Source: Rhizobiales bacterium Ga0077545
GTDB lineage: Bacteria > Pseudomonadota > Alphaproteobacteria > Rhizobiales > Methylopilaceae
Direction: 5' to 3'
Length of the DNA: 64,000 nucleotides
Assembly (NCBI GenBank): GCA_001464335.1
Contig: LNEV01000009.1
Coordinates: 366,822 to 430,821, forward strand
Shown: in pieces, positions 53,939 to 64,000 of the stretch
Layout: each line of letters opens with the position of its first letter
Numbering within the stretch: the first letter of the stretch is position 1
Program-made: the position numbers and the translations under genes
Notes under the pieces: model-generated
Database searches by the model: none
Seen by the model: only the letters and a program-made list of their open reading frames with translations
What the model was told of the DNA's origin: nothing

Positions 53939-55378
53939 TTACATGTTCAGAACGCGCCCGTAAGCGTCGAGCACGCTTTCCTTCATCGTTTCCGACAGCG
54001 TCGGATGCGGGAAGATCGTGTGCATCAGTTCTTCCTCGGTCGTCTCGCAGTTCATCGCGACGACGAAGCCCTGAATCAGCTCTGTCACTTCCGCGCCGGA
54101 AAGATGGGCGCCCAGAAGCTCGCCCGTCTTGGCATCGAAGATCGTCTTGCAAAGCCCGTCCGGTTCGCCAAGTGCAATGGCCTTGCCGTTTCCGATGAAG
54201 GGGAAGCGCCCGATCTTGACCTCACGGCCGAGTTCTTTGGCCTTGGCCTCAGTCAGACCGACAGAGGCGATCTGCGGGTGGCAATAGGTGCAGCCCGGCA
54301 CCTTGTTCTTGTCGAGGGCGTGAACCTTGAGACCCTTGATCGCCTCCACGCAGGTAACACCCTCGTGCTCGGCCTTGTGCGCCAGCATGGGCGGGCCCGC
54401 GACATCTCCGATGGCGTAGATGCCCTTGACGTTGGTGCGACCATAACCGTCCGTAACGACGATACCCTTGTCGGTCTTCACGCCGACGGCCTCCAGGCCG
54501 ATATTCTCGATATTGCCGACGACACCGACCGCGGAGATCACCTTCTCTGCGGTGATCGTTTCCGTCTTGCCGCCGACATCGATCGTCGCGGTTACAGCAT
54601 CGGGCTTCTTGTCGAGCTTGGTGACCTTGGCGCCAGTCAGAATCTTGATGCCCTGCTTCTCGAACTGCTTGCGTGCGAAGGCCGCAATTTCGGCGTCCTC
54701 GACCGGCAGGACCTGCGGCAGGACTTCGACGATCGTGACATCCGCTCCGAGCGTGCGGTAGAAGCTGGCGAATTCGACGCCGATCGCGCCCGAACCGATG
54801 ACGAGCAGCGACTTCGGAAAGCTCTCTGGATTCATAGCTTCGAAATACGTCCAGACCTGTTTCTTGTCCGGCTCAAGGCCGGGCAGAACCCGCGGACGCG
54901 CGCCAGTGGCGACGATGATGTGCTGCGCCTTGTACGTGCCTTCGCCAAGCGCGCCTTTTGGAGCTTCGACCGCCGGACCGAGCACGCCCTTTGTGGGTGC
55001 CGTTACGGCAATCTCGTTAGGCTTTGTGAATTTGGCATCGCCCCAGATTGTCGTGATCTTGTTTTTCTTGAACAGGAACTGCACGCCCGTGTTCATCTGA
55101 CCGGCAATGCCGCGCGAGCGCTGCACAATCGCCTTCAGATCGAACGCCGGCTTCTCGACGGACAGGCCGTAGTTCTTGGCGTGGTTGAAATACTGGAAGA
55201 TTTCGGCCGAGCGCAGCAGCGCCTTGGTCGGGATGCAGCCCCAGTTCGAGCAGATACCACCGAGATGTTCACGCTCGACGACGGCTGTCTTGTAGCCAAG
55301 CTGAGCGGCCCGGATCGCCGCAACATAACCGCCCGGCCCGCCGCCAATGATGATGATGTCAAACTGATTGTCGGCCAT
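53939..55378 (-). CDS. lpdA: Dihydrolipoyl dehydrogenase (E3)
   Basis: A 479-aa flavoprotein that reoxidises the lipoyl arm with NAD+. It has the FAD motif IIIGGGPGGYVAA, redox-active Cys43 and Cys48 (GGICSNWGCIPTKA), the NAD motif VIGSGAIGVEFA, and the C-terminal HTIFPHPTLSE with the catalytic His-Glu pair. It starts inside the pdhC stop (TAATG), so it is coupled to the PDH core genes and is most likely the PDH-specific E3. Confidence 0.97.
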   Translation of the reverse strand: MADNQFDIIIIGGGPGGYVAAIRAAQLGYKTAVVEREHLGGICSNWGCIPTKALLRSAEIFQYFNHAKNYGLSVEKPAFDLKAIVQRSRGIAGQMNTGVQFLFKKNKITTIWGDAKFTKPNEIAVTAPTKGVLGPAVEAPKGALGEGTYKAQHIIVATGARPRVLPGLEPDKKQVWTYFEAMNPESFPKSLLVIGSGAIGVEFASFYRTLGADVTIVEVLPQVLPVEDAEIAAFARKQFEKQGIKILTGAKVTKLDKKPDAVTATIDVGGKTETITAEKVISAVGVVGNIENIGLEAVGVKTDKGIVVTDGYGRTNVKGIYAIGDVAGPPMLAHKAEHEGVTCVEAIKGLKVHALDKNKVPGCTYCHPQIASVGLTEAKAKELGREVKIGRFPFIGNGKAIALGEPDGLCKTIFDAKTGELLGAHLSGAEVTELIQGFVVAMNCETTEEELMHTIFPHPTLSETMKESVLDAYGRVLNM

Positions 55379-56712
55379 TACATCACCAGCCCGATCGGCT
55401 TTTCGATATAACCCTTAAGGGTCTGCATCAGCTCGGCGGAATTTGCCCCATCAAGCACTCGATGATCGCAGGAAATCGTCGCGGTCATCATGGTGGCGAC
55501 GACGATCTGATCGTTCTTGACGATCGCGCGCTTTTCACTCGCCGCGACGGCGAGAATGGTGGAGTGCGGCGGGTTCACGACAGCCGTGAAGTGCTTCACA
55601 CCGTACATGCCGAGATTGGAAATCGCGGTCGTTCCGCCCTGATATTCGTGAGGCTTGAGCCTCTTCTCGCGCGCGCGGCGGGCAAGCTCGCCGATTTCCT
55701 GGGAAATCTGCGGAAGCGGCTTGTCCTGCGCGTTGCGCAGGATCGGCGTGATCAGCCCGCCGCCGGGGATCGCGACCGCAACACCGATATCGACATTGTG
55801 GTGACGCAACATGCCGCCTTCGGTCCAGGACGCGTTGGCCTCCGGGTGCTTCTTCAGCGTTAGCGCGAAGGCCTTGATCATGAAATCGTTGATCGACAGG
55901 CGCCACACCGGCTTGCCGTCGTCCTTCGGCGCGTAATTGTTCATTTCCTCGCGCATCTTCACGAGCGCATCGAGTTCGAAGTCGACCGCAAGATAGTAAT
56001 GCGGAACGACGACCTTCGACTGCTGCATGCGCGATGCGATGGTCTTGCGCATCCCGTCGTGCGGCAGGACATCGTAGGAGCCTGGTTCGAAGAGGGCGCG
56101 GATCTGATCGTCCGGCATGAGCGGGAAACCGCCACCGGAAGCCGGTGCCTGACGGGCGGACGATCCCGGCTGCGCGCTCTCGACGTCCTTCTTGACGATG
56201 CGCCCGTGCGGACCGGAACCCGCAATGGCCGAGAGATCCAGACCACGCTCCTTGGCAATACGGCGCGCAAGCGGCGAAGCAAAAACTTTCCCGCCGGAGC
56301 CGTTGGCCTTTGCGGCAGCAGCAGGCGCAGGTTTCGGAGCTTCCGCCTTGGAAACCTCGGCTTTCGCTTCCTCCTTTGGCGCAGCAGGCTCTTCCTTCTT
56401 TGCTTCGGGAGCCGCCGCTTTTTTGGGAGCTGCTTCTGCGGGAGCTGTGCTGGCCGCGCTCGCGTCCTCACCCTCCTCAAGCAGAACCGCAATCGGCTGG
56501 TTCACGGCAACATCGCTCGTGCCTTCGGCAACCAGGATCTTGCCGAGCGTGCCTTCGTCAACGGCCTCGACTTCCATCGTGGCCTTGTCGGTCTCGATTT
56601 CGGCGATCACATCGCCGGACTTCACTTTGTCGCCTTCCTTCTTCAGCCATTTGACCAGGTTTCCCTGCTCCATGGTGGGCGACAGCGCAGGCATCAGGAT
56701 GTTGATGGGCAC
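55378..56712 (-). CDS. pdhC: Pyruvate dehydrogenase E2, dihydrolipoyllysine acetyltransferase
   Basis: 444 aa. One N-terminal lipoyl domain carries the lipoyl Lys43 ([12 protein letters not shown]). An Ala/Pro/Lys-rich linker (about 80-140) follows, then the E1/E3-binding domain (ASPLARRIAKERGLDLSAIA, about 145-165). The catalytic domain (215-444) has the active-site motif ISCDHRVLDG. It moves the acetyl group to CoA. It follows pdhB after 13 bp. One lipoyl domain is usual when E1-beta has another. Confidence 0.96.
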   Translation of the reverse strand: MPINILMPALSPTMEQGNLVKWLKKEGDKVKSGDVIAEIETDKATMEVEAVDEGTLGKILVAEGTSDVAVNQPIAVLLEEGEDASAASTAPAEAAPKKAAAPEAKKEEPAAPKEEAKAEVSKAEAPKPAPAAAAKANGSGGKVFASPLARRIAKERGLDLSAIAGSGPHGRIVKKDVESAQPGSSARQAPASGGGFPLMPDDQIRALFEPGSYDVLPHDGMRKTIASRMQQSKVVVPHYYLAVDFELDALVKMREEMNNYAPKDDGKPVWRLSINDFMIKAFALTLKKHPEANASWTEGGMLRHHNVDIGVAVAIPGGGLITPILRNAQDKPLPQISQEIGELARRAREKRLKPHEYQGGTTAISNLGMYGVKHFTAVVNPPHSTILAVAASEKRAIVKNDQIVVATMMTATISCDHRVLDGANSAELMQTLKGYIEKPIGLVM

Positions 56713-56725
56713 GGCTTGCCTCGGA

Positions 56726-58180
56726 TCAGCGGTAGGTGACGGCTTTCACCGCGTCGATCACTTCAGCGACCGACGGCAGTGCAAGCTTTTCGAGATTGGC
56801 GGCGTAAGGCATCGGAACGTCCTTACCCGTCACGCGAAGAACCGGCGCATCGAGGTGGTCGAACGCCTTTTCCATGAGCTGGGAGGCGATCTCCGAACCG
56901 ACACCGGACTGCGGCCAGCCTTCTTCGACCGTCACGCAGCGATTGGTCTTCTTTACGGATTCGATGATCGTATCGACATCCATCGGGCGGATGGTGCGAA
57001 GATCGATGACCTCGGCGTTGATCCCCTGCCCGGCCAGTTCCTCGGCGGCCTTCAACGCGTAGGTCATGCCGATCGAGAACGAGACGATCGTCACATCCGT
57101 GCCCGAACGCGCGATTCGTGCCTTGCCGATGGGAAGTACGAAGTCGTCGAGCTTCGGAACCTCAAAATGCTGCCCGTACAGAATCTCGTTCTCAAGGAAG
57201 ATCACCGGATTGGGATCGCGGATCGCGGCCTTTAGAAGCCCCTTGAAATCAGCTGCCGTGTAGGGCGCGACCACCTTGAGACCGGGCACTTGGCTGTACC
57301 AGGCGGCATAGTCCTGGCTGTGCTGCGCCGCAACGCGCGCGGCCGCTCCGTTGGGACCGCGGAAGACAATGGGGCAGCCCATTTGGCCGCCGGACATATA
57401 AAGCGTCTTCGCGGCCGAATTGATGATCTGGTCCATGGCCTGCATGCCGAAGTTCCAGGTCATGAACTCCACGATCGGGCGCAGACCGGCGAGCGCCGCA
57501 CCGATGGCGATGCCGGCAAAGCCATGCTCGGTGATCGGCGTGTCAATGACGCGCTTGGCTCCGAATTCGTCGAGAAGGCCCTGCGAAACCTTGTACGCAC
57601 CCTGATATTCGGCGACTTCTTCGCCCATCAGGAAGATATCGCCGTCGCGGCGCATTTCCTCGGCCATGGCATCGCGAAGCGCTTCACGGACGGTCTGACG
57701 AACCATTTCGGTGCCTTCGGGCACCTCAGGATCAGGCTCGATGGAAGGCTTCGGCGGCGCGGCCACAGCAGACGGCGCGGTGTCCGGTGCAGGCCCTTTC
57801 TCCGGCTCGACCGGAGGAGCGTTCTCCTCCGCCCGTTGCTCAGCGGCCGTATCCTCGGACTTTTCCTTATCCTCGGGTTTTTCTGTATCGTCGGCCTTCT
57901 CAGGCTTCTTGGGCGCGGGAGCCGCGCTTGCGTCTTCTCCATCCTCGAGAAGCAGGGCAATCGGCGTATTGACGGCGACGTCCTCGGTTCCGTCCTTGAT
58001 CAGGATCTTGCCGAGAATGCCTTCGTCAACGGCCTCGACTTCCATCGTGGCCTTGTCGGTCTCGATCTCGGCGAGCACGTCGCCAGACTTTACCTTATCG
58101 CCTTCGGCTTTGAGCCATTTGGCCAGCTTGCCGGTCTCCATGGTCGGAGAAAGGGCCGGCATCAGAACTTCGATCGGCAT
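56726..58180 (-). CDS. pdhB: Pyruvate dehydrogenase E1 beta subunit with N-terminal lipoyl domain
   Basis: 484 aa, longer than a plain E1-beta because residues 1-80 form a lipoyl domain (Lys43 in [12 protein letters not shown]). A charged, Pro/Glu-rich linker runs to about 150. The E1-beta transketolase-like part follows: [39 protein letters not shown] and [17 protein letters not shown]. Lipoyl-bearing E1-beta is a known alphaproteobacterial feature (for example Sinorhizobium and Zymomonas). The first 80 residues closely resemble the pdhC lipoyl domain, indicating domain duplication. Confidence 0.95.
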   Translation of the reverse strand: MPIEVLMPALSPTMETGKLAKWLKAEGDKVKSGDVLAEIETDKATMEVEAVDEGILGKILIKDGTEDVAVNTPIALLLEDGEDASAAPAPKKPEKADDTEKPEDKEKSEDTAAEQRAEENAPPVEPEKGPAPDTAPSAVAAPPKPSIEPDPEVPEGTEMVRQTVREALRDAMAEEMRRDGDIFLMGEEVAEYQGAYKVSQGLLDEFGAKRVIDTPITEHGFAGIAIGAALAGLRPIVEFMTWNFGMQAMDQIINSAAKTLYMSGGQMGCPIVFRGPNGAAARVAAQHSQDYAAWYSQVPGLKVVAPYTAADFKGLLKAAIRDPNPVIFLENEILYGQHFEVPKLDDFVLPIGKARIARSGTDVTIVSFSIGMTYALKAAEELAGQGINAEVIDLRTIRPMDVDTIIESVKKTNRCVTVEEGWPQSGVGSEIASQLMEKAFDHLDAPVLRVTGKDVPMPYAANLEKLALPSVAEVIDAVKAVTYR

Positions 58181-58210
58181 GCGAACTGATATCCTGTTCG
58201 TGTCGTCAGA

Positions 58211-59245
58211 TCAGAGGTAGACGTCGGTCCAGAGCTCCGACACATCGGGCTCCGGATCGTTGGTCGCAAACTCCGCGGAAGCGTTGACCGTGGCGCGAAT
58301 GTCCTTGTCGATCTGATTGAGCTCTTCTTCGGTCGACCAGCCATTGTCGAGCAGACGTTTGCGCACCTGTTCGATGGGATCGCGCTCGTCGCGCATCTTC
58401 TGGACTTCTTCCTTGGCCCGATACTTTGCCGGATCCGACATCGAATGTCCGCGATAGCGGTACGTCTGCATTTCGATGATGTAGGGGCCCTCGCCAGACC
58501 GCGCATGCTCGATGGCACGCAGGGCCGCCGCGCGCACCGCGCGAACGTCCATACCATCGACCTGTTCGCCGGGAATGTCGAAGCTGCGGCCGCGCTGTGA
58601 GAAATCCGTCGTCGCCGAGACGCGGTGGGCGGCGGTGCCCATGCCGTAACGATTGTTCTCGATAATGTAGACAACAGGCAGCTTCCAAAGCTTTGCCATG
58701 TTGAAGCTTTCGTAGACTTGGCCCTGATTGGCCGCGCCGTCACCGAAATAGGTGAGCGCTACCTGGCCATCGCCGCGATATTTGTTGGCGAAAGCCAGAC
58801 CGGTGCCGATCGGAACCTGTGCGCCGACAATGCCGTGGCCGCCGAAAAATGCCTTCTCGCGGCTGAACATATGCATGGAGCCGCCCTTGCCGCGCGAATA
58901 CCCTCCGCTGCGGCCAGTCAGTTCGGCCATGACGCCGTTCGCATCCATGCCGGTGGCCAGCATGTGACCGTGGTCACGGTACGAGGTGACGACCTGATCG
59001 CCATCATTCTGCGCCATCTGGACGCCTACGACGACCGCTTCCTGTCCGATATAGAGGTGGCAGAAGCCGCCGATCAGACCCATCCCGTAGAGCTGTCCCG
59101 CCTTTTCCTCGAACCTGCGGATCTTGAGCATTTCACGGAGCGCCGTGAAATCCTCGTCCTTGGTGAATTCGGAAAATGTATTCGAGATGCCTGCAGCAGC
59201 AGAAACAGGTTTGGCCGATTTGGCCTTGGCAGCAGATGCAGCCAT
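58211..59245 (-). CDS. pdhA: Pyruvate dehydrogenase E1 alpha subunit
   Basis: 344 aa. The thiamine-diphosphate motif runs from GDGAANQGQVYESFN to IIENN. YRGHSMSDPAKYR is the phosphorylation-loop region seen in E1-alpha proteins. With pdhB it decarboxylates pyruvate and acetylates the lipoyl arm. It is the first gene of pdhA-pdhB-pdhC-lpdA, and GGGAG precedes its ATG. The 254 bp upstream should hold the operon promoter. Confidence 0.97.
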   Translation of the reverse strand: MAASAAKAKSAKPVSAAAGISNTFSEFTKDEDFTALREMLKIRRFEEKAGQLYGMGLIGGFCHLYIGQEAVVVGVQMAQNDGDQVVTSYRDHGHMLATGMDANGVMAELTGRSGGYSRGKGGSMHMFSREKAFFGGHGIVGAQVPIGTGLAFANKYRGDGQVALTYFGDGAANQGQVYESFNMAKLWKLPVVYIIENNRYGMGTAAHRVSATTDFSQRGRSFDIPGEQVDGMDVRAVRAAALRAIEHARSGEGPYIIEMQTYRYRGHSMSDPAKYRAKEEVQKMRDERDPIEQVRKRLLDNGWSTEEELNQIDKDIRATVNASAEFATNDPEPDVSELWTDVYL

Positions 59246-59434
59246 GCAGAGTGAACTCCCTGTGATTGGGCGGTTCGGCCGTTTCGACCGCTTCTATTTT
59301 GAGCAGACGTTAGCTCAACGAAGCACCAAAAGCGAGCGACGTCGGGTTCAAGCGGAATGCCTGCGCCATGCTGCAATATCAATCACTTAGATGAATAAGG
59401 CGCGGGGGGCTGCTATGCGACAAAAGCATGGCAG

Positions 59435-59496
59435 TTCGGCGTCACACTGCTCTTGCGGGAAGCAAAACCTGCCCGCCGCCTCAGTGCGACGCCGAA
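59435..59496 (-). repeat. Extended inverted repeat downstream of the SEL1-like gene
   Basis: Nested arms: TTCGGCGTC (59435-59443) with GACGCCGAA (59488-59496), CACTG (59445-59449) with CAGTG (59482-59486), and GCGGG (59455-59459) with CCCGC (59472-59476). Together they can fold into one 62-nt hairpin, 3 nt after the stop of the minus-strand gene. No T-run follows, so it may be a processing or mRNA-end structure. Confidence 0.45.
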
Positions 59497-59499
59497 TCT

Positions 59500-60432
59500 T
59501 TATCGAAGCCTGTCGAGGCGGGTTGGGGCTTCAAGCGATCCCATGTCACGGGCCTTGGTGTACCAGCGCCGCGCTTCATCGACGTTTGGATTGATGCCGA
59601 CTGCACCCTTCTGCGCGAGAACGCGCGGATCGTACGTTTCGCCGAGCGCGACGGCCGCCTCGGCGTAGCCTGCTTCGGCTGCTCGCCGGTAGACAGGCCG
59701 TGCCGATGCGAAATCTCCGTTCTCGATAAACCGCCGCCCGCGAGCCATCAGCGTCGCAAGCTCGCCCGGCGACAGTTCCGGGACGACAGGCTTTACGGGA
59801 GCGGGCTCCGGTTCACTCGTCAGTGCAGCAACCTGTGCCGGAGCCTCCGGAGCCGCCGACACGGGCTGGGAGGGCTCAGGCGTCTCTTCGGGTGCGGCGC
59901 TGCTCGCGGCGTCCGGCAACGCAACAGCAATGGGGGCAGGATCGGATGCTGGCTGCGGAGCAGTTACATTGGCTGGCTCGGCAGCTTTTGACTCCGGTGC
60001 GGCAGATTCTTTCGGTGTCGCTGGAGCCGGCGCTGGTTGTCTTGTGGCCGGCTGGGGAAGCGCGGCCGAGAAGGTCGCCTGAACAGCATCAATAGCCTTG
60101 GTGACGCCCCCGGCGGAATCGCTGCCGCGCCCCGCGACAAGAGTGCCCTCTTGCGGCTGCGTCACGACATAACCGACGAACAGTGCCAAAGCGGTCGCTG
60201 CCACGCCGACAATTCCCAGAAAGCGAAGAAGCAGTTTGTTCGAGCCGCCAGCGCGCACGTTCTCAGGAGGTTGCTGGGGCGAGAACATCTGCGCCATCTC
60301 GCGATAGCTCGGATTCTCTTCGTCCGAGAAAATGTCGTAATTGCCCGATTTTTGAGGCGGCTGTTCGCGCCCCCATTTCGGGACATAGGGCCGGACATCC
60401 TCCGGCGTATTGGAACGAAACGAGCTGTTCAT
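59500..60432 (-). CDS. SEL1-like repeat, membrane-anchored protein
   Basis: 310 aa. A cytoplasmic N-terminus (about 1-68), one transmembrane helix (LLLRFLGIVGVAATALALFV, about 68-90), a long Ala/Pro/Glu-rich linker (about 115-230), and a C-terminal domain with SEL1/TPR-like repeats (MARGRRFIENGDFASARPVYRRAAEAGYAEAA, in parts, and DEARRWYTKARDMGS). Such proteins act as periplasmic scaffolds in envelope processes; no specific role can be given. The start at 60432 follows GGGGGAG. It follows the TAXI binding-protein gene by 60 bp on the same strand. Confidence 0.78.
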   Translation of the reverse strand: MNSSFRSNTPEDVRPYVPKWGREQPPQKSGNYDIFSDEENPSYREMAQMFSPQQPPENVRAGGSNKLLLRFLGIVGVAATALALFVGYVVTQPQEGTLVAGRGSDSAGGVTKAIDAVQATFSAALPQPATRQPAPAPATPKESAAPESKAAEPANVTAPQPASDPAPIAVALPDAASSAAPEETPEPSQPVSAAPEAPAQVAALTSEPEPAPVKPVVPELSPGELATLMARGRRFIENGDFASARPVYRRAAEAGYAEAAVALGETYDPRVLAQKGAVGINPNVDEARRWYTKARDMGSLEAPTRLDRLR

Positions 60433-60492
60433 ACGCTCCCCCAAACGCTTGTTTTCAAAGGCGCTCGCGTGCGCCTGCATTCAATCTCCGGA

Positions 60493-61635
60493 TCAGTTCT
60501 GTTTTGTGCGCTGTTTTCCGTTCTGTCGGGCGTGCCAGGCCATGAAATCGCGGAACAGCGCATCCCGCTCGGCCTGGGTCTTCGGCCCGCCTGCGGAGCT
60601 GCTCACAAAGGTTTCGAAGTCTTCGGTCAGGGACTGACGATTGCTGGCTTGGCTGGATACCTGTTTCAGCATCCGCTCGGACACGTCGAGACGAGTCCAA
60701 CCCGGAACCGTTGCGGCCAGGTTCACGTCGTTCCAGCTCGGATGGTAAGCCGCGTTGTGGAACTTGTCCCAGTTCTGGAACATGCGTTCGACGAAGCGCT
60801 CCACGCGCTTGTAGCGATAAGTGTTCTTCGGCCAGTTGTAGACGGCGAGAACCGTCGCAACGCCGATCGTATCCACTGTTTGCCCCGCCTGTATCAGGTT
60901 CGGGTAGTGCTCGGACGTCAATTCGCTGAGCGTGTAGTAATCCGCCAGCTTCTCGCTGAACGGAACCGGAAGCAGATGAATCCCGGCGTCGGCCGGAATA
61001 TCCTTCACGAAACTGAGCGGCTTGCCCGCACAGCGGATCAGCGCGTCCAGCTTGCCCGATTTCAGATCGTTGAAGCCCGTCCGATGATCCTGAAAAACCG
61101 GCACGACCTCGATGCCGAGGCGTTCCAGAACGATCTTCGCCGTCAGGCTGGCCGCTGTTCCTTCCGGACCGAAGGAAACGCGCTTTCCGCGCAGATCTTC
61201 CAGCGATTTGTACTTTTCGGACGCGAGGAAGTGGAGTTCCGCCATCGGGAACCGCGCCACATAGTGCACGCGGTTCTTGAGATTGCCGAGCCCCCTCTCC
61301 TTCTCGAAATATTCGAACACATCCGACTGTGTGAAAGCCGCGTCGACATTTCGGAGGTACAGCAGATCTTCGAGGTTGGAGGTGGCGCCGAAGCCGATGA
61401 TGGGCAGGATACGAAGATCGTCGCCATCGTTGAGAACGCGGCCAAGTTCGTCCGCAAACCGCATGTTCGTGGTGTCGAGCATGCCGCCGGCAATGCCGAC
61501 CGTCCACGCGTTTCTCTTTTCCTTGAGATTGACCTCGGCCTGCGTTTCAGACGGGTCTTGCTTGTTCTGGGCGTTTGCCGGCTGAAGGCCGAATGCCATT
61601 GCGAGCGCCATTGCGCCGATTACGAGACGTCGCAT
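60493..61635 (-). CDS. TAXI-family TRAP transporter solute-binding protein
   Basis: 380 aa with a signal peptide (MRRLVIGAMALAMAFG... ending PANA). The mature protein has the TAXI layout: WTVGIAGGMLDTTNMRFADE, then LPIIGFGATSNLEDLLYLRN, VDAAFTQSDVFEYF and LRGKRVSFGPEGTAA. It should bind a carboxylate-like ligand in the periplasm. No TRAP membrane subunit is adjacent, so it is an orphan component. The start at 61635 follows an AGGGGGG stretch. Confidence 0.82.
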   Translation of the reverse strand: MRRLVIGAMALAMAFGLQPANAQNKQDPSETQAEVNLKEKRNAWTVGIAGGMLDTTNMRFADELGRVLNDGDDLRILPIIGFGATSNLEDLLYLRNVDAAFTQSDVFEYFEKERGLGNLKNRVHYVARFPMAELHFLASEKYKSLEDLRGKRVSFGPEGTAASLTAKIVLERLGIEVVPVFQDHRTGFNDLKSGKLDALIRCAGKPLSFVKDIPADAGIHLLPVPFSEKLADYYTLSELTSEHYPNLIQAGQTVDTIGVATVLAVYNWPKNTYRYKRVERFVERMFQNWDKFHNAAYHPSWNDVNLAATVPGWTRLDVSERMLKQVSSQASNRQSLTEDFETFVSSSAGGPKTQAERDALFRDFMAWHARQNGKQRTKQN

Positions 61636-61886
61636 TTTCCCCCCTAAGGAACTGCGTCTTATAAAAGCAGTGCACATCCGCCAAATTGGCATTGACAGAT
61701 GCGTGGATGTGTCAGGGGAAAATAGATCGAAGCAAGACTAAATTGCGGCGTAAATCCGACTCGCGGAGACCGTGCAATTGGGTGTTAACCAGATAAAGCC
61801 CGGCGCCATAAGATGAATAAGCGTCTAACGTTAGCTCACGACAAAATGATCACTTTTTGTCTCAAAAAGAGGGTTGGCATCGGAAC
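61636..61886. other. Intergenic region between ftsB and the TAXI gene
   Basis: 251 bp without a gene, AT-richer than its surroundings. It contains the 8-bp palindrome TAACGTTA (61826-61833) inside an 11-mer, ACGTTAGCTCA (61828-61838), that also occurs upstream of pdhA at 59307-59317. It presumably holds the promoter of the TAXI gene; I cannot assign -35/-10 elements. Confidence 0.4.
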
Positions 61887-62201
61887 CTAGTCGGGAAGCG
61901 AGAGAATCCTGTCGTTGGGATGCATCCAGCTCAGATTTTTCCGTGTCTGCTCTTCCAGGATATCCCGGTCGACCGAGTTCGGCTCGAAACGGGCAACGCG
62001 GGCTTCCAGCTTCTTGCGCTCGGTCTCCAGTCCGGTGAGCTCTTCGTTCAAAACAGCTATTTCCGCTTCGAAGGTGCGGTGGGCGCGCAGACCACGATCG
62101 CCGTGGACCCCGTGGTAGCCGAAATAGGCGATCAGGGTTCCGATCAGTGCCCAGAGGGCGAGCTGGAGGGATGCGGCGCGGAGTTTTGTCTTGCGGACCA
62201 T
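61887..62201 (-). CDS. ftsB: Septum formation initiator FtsB/DivIC family protein
   Basis: A 104-aa bitopic protein. A short cytoplasmic N-terminus is followed by one transmembrane helix (LQLALWALIGTLIAYFGY) and a coiled coil (AEIAVLNEELTGLETERKKL), then the small C-terminal domain (DRDILEEQTRKNLSWMHPND). This is the FtsB/DivIC layout; FtsB works with FtsL and FtsQ at the divisome. The eno-ftsB-pdhA order is typical of alphaproteobacteria. Confidence 0.88.
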   Translation of the reverse strand: MVRKTKLRAASLQLALWALIGTLIAYFGYHGVHGDRGLRAHRTFEAEIAVLNEELTGLETERKKLEARVARFEPNSVDRDILEEQTRKNLSWMHPNDRILSLPD

Positions 62202-62257
62202 AGTCCGACGCTCGCTGGAAAGGGTTTACCGCAGGTTAAAGGGCGGCAGCAGAACCG

Positions 62258-62283
62258 AAAAAGCCCGGCCGGAGCCGGGCTTT
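62258..62283 (-). terminator. Strong intrinsic terminator after eno
   Basis: A perfect 10-bp stem AAAGCCCGGC/GCCGGGCTTT (62260-62269 and 62274-62283) with a 4-nt CGGA loop. Read on the minus strand the stem ends in CTTTTTC. It lies 22 bp after the eno stop and before ftsB, so ftsB probably has its own promoter or depends on readthrough. Confidence 0.88.
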
Positions 62284-62305
62284 CATCAGTCATTGTCCGC
62301 CAGAA

Positions 62306-64000
<1,695 letters not shown>

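Overview
The window is a 64 kb piece of a GC-rich alphaproteobacterial chromosome, most likely order Hyphomicrobiales (Rhizobiales). The gene set points there: dusB-ntrB-ntrC-ntrY-ntrX followed by dat, hfq and hflX; a phosphatidylcholine synthase of rhizobial type; an IalB-family protein; a fused ispDF; and a pyruvate dehydrogenase whose E1-beta carries its own lipoyl domain. I cannot name the genus.

Layout. 1-2.4 kb: the end of glmU and then glmS, for UDP-GlcNAc synthesis. 2.4-6.4 kb: two small membrane proteins, then a minus-strand operon of ECF sigma factor, anti-sigma factor and secreted subtilisin-like protease. 6.5-12.5 kb: recG divergent from sdhE-mfd. 12.5-23.6 kb: mixed genes (degenerate acyl-adenylate enzyme, YejA-like binding protein, IalB, UbiH-type monooxygenase, pcs, quinone oxidoreductase, rimO, moaA, GNAT protein). 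23.7-26.6 kb: tRNA-Ser(UGA) with a small AT-rich islet inserted at its 3' end; the islet carries a DUF262-HEPN gene pair and a lone HigA-type regulator. 26.7-34.8 kb: plus-strand genes pointing right (glycosyltransferase-like, rlpA, a DacC-like protein, tmk, holB, metG, tatD, metallo-beta-lactamase). 34.8 kb: a dif-like XerCD site between convergent genes. 34.9-47.9 kb: HerA-like ATPase, VOC protein, mazG, then the minus-strand hfq-hflX, dat and ntr/dusB blocks. 48-64 kb: ispDF and cinA, then a mainly minus-strand block read from eno through ftsB, two envelope/transport genes, pdhA-pdhB-pdhC-lpdA, lipA and a COQ10/RatA protein.

Two things stand out. First, the dif-like sequence at 34806-34833 sits where gene polarity changes, and all 13 GGGNAGGG (KOPS-like) octamers I found by eye point toward it (8 of 8 on its left on the plus strand, 5 of 5 on its right on the minus strand). 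This suggests the window spans the replication terminus. Second, the 2.75 kb islet has a 16-bp direct repeat at its ends, paired 12-nt-period repeats inside both ends, no integrase, and a candidate defence or toxin-antitoxin pair as cargo.

Functional links: lipA, the lipoyl-bearing PDH subunits and lpdA form one metabolic neighbourhood. ntrBC and ntrYX are two nitrogen/redox two-component systems. The sigma/anti-sigma/protease operon looks like a self-contained envelope-response module, in which the anti-sigma factor and the protease appear to share a similar domain.
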